This document shows positions 22,389-25,816 of a stretch of DNA of 25,816 bases, in pieces. The DNA comes from SVQP01 sp045606685 (lineage in GTDB: Bacteria; Bacillota; Clostridia; Oscillospirales; CAG-272). The DNA lies in assembly GCA_045606685.1 (NCBI GenBank), contig JAZUSJ010000062.1, forward strand, positions 1 through 25,816. The letters run 5' to 3'. A model generated the notes under the pieces. That model searched no databases. It was not told the origin of the DNA and saw nothing but the letters and a program-made list of their open reading frames with translations. The first letter of the stretch is position 1, and each line of letters opens with the position of its first letter. The translations under genes were made by a program, and so were the position numbers.

Positions 22389-23510
22389 TCAACGAATTAA
22401 ATAATAATGAGGGTCTAATATTATTTCACTTCCCGATTCCTCTAACCACGAATCAAGAACCGCAAGGAACTCTTTTATTCTTGTGGCAATAATATACCCA
22501 TAACAATCTTGAATACAAACAATTTTCTTGGAAATATCATAATTACATTTTCTTAAAGCACCACCTTGAACAATCGAATATTCATTGCCTTTATGATGTT
22601 TTAATAGCACAACAGAATTAGGGGGATTTGTCGGATTTTCCGCATACATATCTTTTATTTCGTAAGAACTATCTACCGTGCTTTTGAATAAATTAGGGGT
22701 GAAATGAGAATCGACAGTATGATTCCACATATCAATCCAATCAATTAAATTTATAACTGCCTCTCTCCACCCATCAGCAAAATAATCACAACTTAATAAT
22801 TGATCGAGCAACTTTTCTAACTTTGCTTGTGATTCTTCATAATCGAACAAATAATAGAAACCTAACGTGTTAGTTTTTGAGAGCAAAAACGCCATTTCTT
22901 TAAGAGGAAGATTATCCAATTCAGCTAAACGGGTTGAAAGATTTACTTCTTTTTCAAAGTCGAATATATTTACAATGTTGCGAGCAATTTGTAAAACAAT
23001 ATAATCAATTTTCTTTTTCAGATGATCTTCAATGGGATTATAGAGCTTTCCTTTCTTAAACAAATCATTTATGTTAAGAGAAATAATTTCAGCGAGTTTC
23101 TTTTTTGTGCCAACCGTATCAGGATTATATGGTGTTACTCTATTATGGTTAATATCAAATGGTAAATCTTCAATTCTGCCCGTTTGAGAATTAAACAAGC
23201 AAATTATTTTACTCCATCCTAATACTTTTATTGCATATCCTAATTCAATAAGTACGTTAGGATTGGGAACATTGTTATCGTTCAATGACACATCACACAC
23301 AAAAAACTTACTGTGATTTATTTTTTGAAAAATGGAAGATCGAATATCGGGGCTTCCAAGCTCATCCTTTGTATCTCGGTCAATGCAAGCCACAATTCTG
23401 TTGTCTTTATTTATGTCTTTTAGAGATTTCTCTATTGCGTCCTCGATGAAATATCTGTTTGTTTTTCCCGGCAAATCTGATTGCCACGAATAAAAAATTG
23501 AAACTTTCAT
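22389..23510 (-). CDS. TIR-like (YSWQSD family) putative NAD-cleaving defence protein
   Basis: This 373-aa protein starts with VSIFYSWQSDLPGKTNR (3-19), a strand-loop typical of TIR-like / nucleoside-deoxyribosyltransferase-like folds. The run CDVS (72-75) and the run PNPNVLIELGYA (82-93) follow; Glu89 is the candidate catalytic acid. Next come ICLFN and LPFDI. TIR domains of this type cleave NAD+ or make signal nucleotides in bacterial anti-phage systems. The C-terminal 230 residues match no family I know and may sense the phage or contact the membrane partner. The start is the ATG five bases after AAAGGGG; the upstream in-frame ATG (15 bases earlier) lacks a ribosome site. The cassette is AT-rich and flanked by mobile-element sequence, which suggests transfer. 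NADase activity is an inference. Confidence 0.75.
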   Translation of the reverse strand: MKVSIFYSWQSDLPGKTNRYFIEDAIEKSLKDINKDNRIVACIDRDTKDELGSPDIRSSIFQKINHSKFFVCDVSLNDNNVPNPNVLIELGYAIKVLGWSKIICLFNSQTGRIEDLPFDINHNRVTPYNPDTVGTKKKLAEIISLNINDLFKKGKLYNPIEDHLKKKIDYIVLQIARNIVNIFDFEKEVNLSTRLAELDNLPLKEMAFLLSKTNTLGFYYLFDYEESQAKLEKLLDQLLSCDYFADGWREAVINLIDWIDMWNHTVDSHFTPNLFKSTVDSSYEIKDMYAENPTNPPNSVVLLKHHKGNEYSIVQGGALRKCNYDISKKIVCIQDCYGYIIATRIKEFLAVLDSWLEESGSEIILDPHYYLIR

Positions 23511-23542
23511 ATTTACCCCTTTCATGATGTTTATTGTTTATA

Positions 23543-23571
23543 ATTATAACATATTTTTTTGAATTTTTCTA
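23543..23571 (-). promoter_or_regulatory. Promoter of the TIR-like cassette
   Basis: TAGAAA (23566-23571), a 17-base spacer and a perfect TATAAT (23543-23548) lie on the minus strand about 35 bases upstream of the TIR-like start. Confidence 0.65.
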
Positions 23572-23583
23572 CCGCTTCCGCAC

Positions 23584-23706
23584 TTATTCTCTCTCTGTAA
23601 TCTTCTTTTTCGCTTGCCTCCGTTCATTCTTCAAAAAGCTGTCTATAATCCGCCTCATTCTGTTGTATTCCCTAACTTGCTGTTTGAGTTTGCCGTGGCT
23701 AACGTA
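23584..23706 (-). pseudogene. Possible C-terminal remnant of a mobilisation-type gene
   Basis: A stop-bounded frame of 40 codons on the minus strand has protein-like composition: GKLKQQVREYNRMRRIID, then FLKNERRQAKKK, ending in ITERE and TAA. It has no start signal of its own and looks like the basic, helical tail of a longer protein such as a relaxase or transposon accessory protein. Just behind it begins the promoter of the TIR-like cassette. The reading frame is seen directly; calling it a gene remnant is inference. Confidence 0.35.
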
Positions 23707-23754
23707 CTAAATATGAAGAAAAGCGTAAGAAGAAAGTGAATAATAGAGTTTATC

Positions 23755-23908
23755 AGAACGCCACCGCCCCCGTCAAGGGGGAAAAAGTATCGCTGAAAAT
23801 TTATAGAGCCGGCTTGTATGACAGAATGAACTGTTTTCAAGGCGGCTCTTTTATCGTGACAAGACTGCAATACTTTTTCCTTTTCCCTTGACGGCTTCGG
23901 TGGGTTCT
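23755..23908. repeat. Large nested inverted repeat upstream of the recombinase
   Basis: The region 23755-23790 pairs with 23870-23908 in four blocks: AGAAC/GTTCT, CCACCG/CGGTGG, CCGTCAAGGG/CCCTTGACGG and GAAAAAGTAT/ATACTTTTTC, with small bulges between. Inside, AGAGCCGGCTTG (23805-23816) pairs with CAAGGCGGCTCT (23838-23849) with one mismatch. The whole could extrude as a cruciform or fold as RNA. It may be an origin of transfer, an element end or a regulatory leader of the recombinase. No protein-coding frame here is convincing. Confidence 0.75.
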
Positions 23909-23950
23909 GATGGGGTGTAGGTGCCCTTTGGGCAGAAAGGAGAAAAGTGT

Positions 23951-24112
23951 ATGCAGATAAGAGCAAGAAACAAATTGAGGCAAAGCCGATGCAAGTGTGT
24001 CTCAAAAGTGTCCGGTAAAGGCGAAAAACTCTCCACATCCGTAAGTTTACATTCGAGGAATAAAAGTGTATCCTTATGGATGAAAACACGAGAAAGGAGA
24101 TTGCACCCATGA
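23951..24112 (+). CDS. Basic leader ORF translationally coupled to the recombinase
   Basis: This 53-codon frame begins at an ATG about eight bases after AGAAAGGAG and ends with a TGA that overlaps the recombinase ATG (ATGA). The product is very basic, with many Arg, Lys and Ser (RARNKLRQSRCKC, MKTRERRLHP), and has no known domain. The strong ribosome site and the ATGA junction argue that it is translated and helps deliver ribosomes to the recombinase gene. Its 3' third also reads the recombinase's own ribosome site, so it might instead be a regulatory leader only. Confidence 0.5.
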   Translation: MQIRARNKLRQSRCKCVSKVSGKGEKLSTSVSLHSRNKSVSLWMKTRERRLHP

Positions 24113-25626
24113 AAACAGCAGTCATCTATGCCCGCTACTCCAGTGAGCGGCAAACCGAACAATCAATCGAAGGTCAGCTCAGAGAGTGCATGGCCTATGC
24201 CGAGCATCACGATATGATGGTCGTAGACACATACATAGACCGAGCCATGACCGGCACCAACGACAACCGAAACGATTTTCAGCGTATGTTAAAGGACGCG
24301 CAGAAAAAGGCGTGGGACGTCGTATTGGTCTACAAGCTTGACCGCTTTTCACGAAACAAGTATGAAATGGCCATCCACAAAAAGACATTGCGGGATTACG
24401 GCATATCCCTGGTGTCCGCCAAGGAGCATATCCCCGAAGGACCGGAAGGCATTATTCTGGAATCCTTGCTGGAAGGTATGGCTGAATACTACTCGGTAGA
24501 GCTTGCACAAAAAGTCAGCCGTGGACAACGCGAGACACGTATCAAAGGCAACTACTCCGGCGGCGGGATTCCATACGGCTACAAAGTGGAAAATAAAAAG
24601 TTTGTGATTTGTGAGGACGAAGCCAAGATCGTCATTCGTATCTTTGAAATGTACGCATCCGGCGTGATTGGAAAGAAAATCATCAAAACCTTGACCGACG
24701 AGGGTATCATGCACCGAAAAGGTAAGCCCTTTACGAAATCCATTATATACGGTATTTTGCAAAATGAGCGGTATGTCGGTATTTACAACCATAAAACCGA
24801 AGGCGCCTACACGGATATGTTCCCTCGGATCGTTCCACAACATTTGTTTGATACGGTGCAAGTGATCACCGCCGGGAACCGCCATGGCAAGCATCCCGAG
24901 GATGTTGTGTATTTGCTCCGTAACAAATTGAAGTGTGGATATTGCGGCAAGTCCATCGCATCCGAATCGGGCACGTCAAGCACCGGTGCGGTGGTTCGCT
25001 ACTATAAGTGCAGCACCCGAAAAAAGGATTCTTCCAAATGCCGCAAGTCCATGATCCGAAAGGAGATACTGGAACAACTCATCGTGGACGTTACACTAAA
25101 GGTTCTGAATGATCCGGCAACCATTGACACAATCACGGAGCGTGTATTTGCTGCTCACGAAAGAAGACTTGCCGACACGTCCGTTGTGAACATCCTGGAA
25201 GCCGAGCGAGACAAGATCAGCAAGGCTCTTGATAATATGCTCAATGCCGTGGAGCAAGGTATTATCACCAGCTCCACAAAGCAACGTATCGAAGAATTGG
25301 AAGCCGCCTTGGAGGTGGCAGAGGGGAAGATCCTTGTCGAAAAATCCAAGGATAAAGTACAAATCACCCCGGCTGACATCAAACGCTTCATCATGAAAGC
25401 CCTCAAAAAGGATCCTCGGCTGATGATCAAACTGCTCGTTAAGGAGATCATCTTATACGACGACAAAGTAGAGGTATATTACAACTGCATAGATAAGAAA
25501 AGGCCTGATGACTTGGATCATCAGGCTTTTTGCATATATAGGCAAGATTGCAATATTGACCCCAAAGATTTCGGATTGAACTACAATGCATTGGGGTATG
25601 CTTTTGTCTTGGAAATGTACTTTTGA
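24109..25626 (+). CDS. Large serine recombinase (site-specific integrase)
   Basis: This 505-aa protein has the resolvase domain first: YARYSSERQ with catalytic Ser11 (or Ser12), then VYKLDRFSR (about 73-81) with the conserved Asp/Arg. The recombinase domain follows (GIPYGYKV, RYVGIYNHK). A zinc ribbon has Cys pairs near 276/279 and 302/311 (LKCGYCGKS and YKCSTRKK...KC). A coiled coil (about 361-415) comes next, as in phage and transposon integrases of this class. It cuts and rejoins DNA between short attachment sites. The ATG follows AAAGGAG by eight to ten bases; a 33-base in-frame extension is less likely. The normal end of the family (KVEVYYN) is reached at about residue 462. Another 40 residues then read through a terminator-like hairpin. 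It is the only plus-strand gene pair in the window. Confidence 0.93.
   Translation: MKTAVIYARYSSERQTEQSIEGQLRECMAYAEHHDMMVVDTYIDRAMTGTNDNRNDFQRMLKDAQKKAWDVVLVYKLDRFSRNKYEMAIHKKTLRDYGISLVSAKEHIPEGPEGIILESLLEGMAEYYSVELAQKVSRGQRETRIKGNYSGGGIPYGYKVENKKFVICEDEAKIVIRIFEMYASGVIGKKIIKTLTDEGIMHRKGKPFTKSIIYGILQNERYVGIYNHKTEGAYTDMFPRIVPQHLFDTVQVITAGNRHGKHPEDVVYLLRNKLKCGYCGKSIASESGTSSTGAVVRYYKCSTRKKDSSKCRKSMIRKEILEQLIVDVTLKVLNDPATIDTITERVFAAHERRLADTSVVNILEAERDKISKALDNMLNAVEQGIITSSTKQRIEELEAALEVAEGKILVEKSKDKVQITPADIKRFIMKALKKDPRLMIKLLVKEIILYDDKVEVYYNCIDKKRPDDLDHQAFCIYRQDCNIDPKDFGLNYNALGYAFVLEMYF
25503..25531 (+). terminator. Terminator-like hairpin inside the recombinase reading frame
   Basis: GCCTGATGA (25503-25511), a six-base loop, TCATCAGGC (25518-25526) and TTTTT form a textbook Rho-independent terminator, but they lie about 95 bases before the TGA stop codon. 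It sits directly behind the family's usual C-terminal residues. Confidence 0.7.
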
Positions 25627-25639
25627 GCGGTCATTCGTA

Positions 25640-25668
25640 TTGACTTTTTGTAAAAAATGTGCTATACT
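25640..25668 (+). promoter_or_regulatory. Strong promoter downstream of the recombinase
   Basis: TTGACT (25640-25645), a 17-base spacer and TATACT (25663-25668) form a near-consensus promoter on the plus strand. Transcription would begin near 25675, at GGGAAAAGCC, with no start codon and ribosome site following. Confidence 0.75.
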
Positions 25669-25674
25669 GTACTG

Positions 25675-25816
25675 GGAAAAGCCAAGATTGTTCTCGCTTA
25701 CACGAGAATGAAAAATCTTTGTAAAGCAAGGAAAAATACCGCTTTCCCGCCATAACTTTTGGCTTTGTTTTCAGGTTGACCGTAGCCGTTCAACTAGGGT
25801 TGACTTATTGCGACCA
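25675..25816 (+). ncRNA. Candidate structured RNA running off the right edge
   Basis: No protein frame is convincing here, but pairing is dense. AAAGCC (25678-25683) can pair with GGCTTT (25761-25766) as an outer stem. AAGATT (25684-25689) pairs with AATCTT (25714-25719), enclosing TTCTCG-cttaca-CGAGAA (25691-25708). AAAGC (25723-25727) pairs with GCTTT (25741-25745). GTTGA/TCAAC (25775-25794) follows. The sequence GGTTGAC occurs twice (25774 and 25798). The strong promoter just upstream fits a stand-alone RNA. It could be a regulatory RNA, the leader of a gene beyond the window, or part of an element-borne RNA system; I do not recognise the family. Confidence 0.5.

Noticed and set aside
23655..24162. 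Two minus-strand frames opposite the recombinase leader (156 and 103 codons)
   Set aside because: They cover the large inverted repeat and the leader ORF and have no ribosome site; composition is shadow-like.
1..25816. CRISPR array, tRNA, rRNA, group II intron or retron
   Set aside because: No regularly spaced repeats, no tRNA cloverleaf, and no reverse-transcriptase motif were seen.

Overview
The window looks like a low-to-moderate GC Gram-positive chromosome, most likely a gut-type Clostridia (Bacillota). The reasons are the near-universal AGGAGG ribosome sites, several TTGACA/TTTACA-17-TATAAT promoters, TTG starts, Lys-rich signal peptides with lipoboxes, a GHKL/LytTR two-component pair and a large serine recombinase. 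No tRNA, rRNA or CRISPR array was seen. No species name can be given from sequence alone.

Region 1 (about 1-11,900) is a gene-dense module read entirely on the minus strand. It runs from a small protein and a LexA-like repressor (11.8-10.9 kb), through small zinc-ribbon and sigma-like regulators, to a promoter with a structured leader (9.54 kb). After that come small basic proteins, a possible ssDNA-binding protein, two paralogous Ig-like lipoproteins, three membrane or exported proteins, a multi-TM Zot/pI-like ATPase and a HUH rolling-circle Rep. A HUH Rep with a Zot-like ATPase, membrane-anchored surface proteins and a damage-type repressor is the logic of an integrated filamentous phage (inovirus) or a close relative. 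It would be an unusual Gram-positive one: it has large envelope proteins, no recognisable major coat protein, and a degenerate Walker A motif in the ATPase.

Region 2 (12,031-21,348) is a co-directional operon: LytTR response regulator, sensor-less GHKL kinase, terminator-like hairpin, then two tandem heterodimeric ABC exporter cassettes. The second cassette is a duplicate of the first, down to the C-termini and the hairpin behind it. A TTG-initiated 106-aa orphan protein lies between the cassettes. Each downstream exporter gene has its ribosome site inside the last codons of its partner. No cargo peptide gene was found.

Region 3 (21,464-23,571) is a visibly AT-rich two-gene cassette with its own promoter: a TIR-like protein (YSWQSD / PNPNVLIELGYA motifs) and a two-TM membrane protein. 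It is a candidate anti-phage defence pair.

Region 4 (23,584-25,816) is the edge of another mobile element. It holds a possible C-terminal gene remnant, a large nested inverted repeat, a leader ORF overlapping a large serine recombinase by ATGA, and, at the right edge, a strong promoter followed by what looks like a structured RNA running out of the window.
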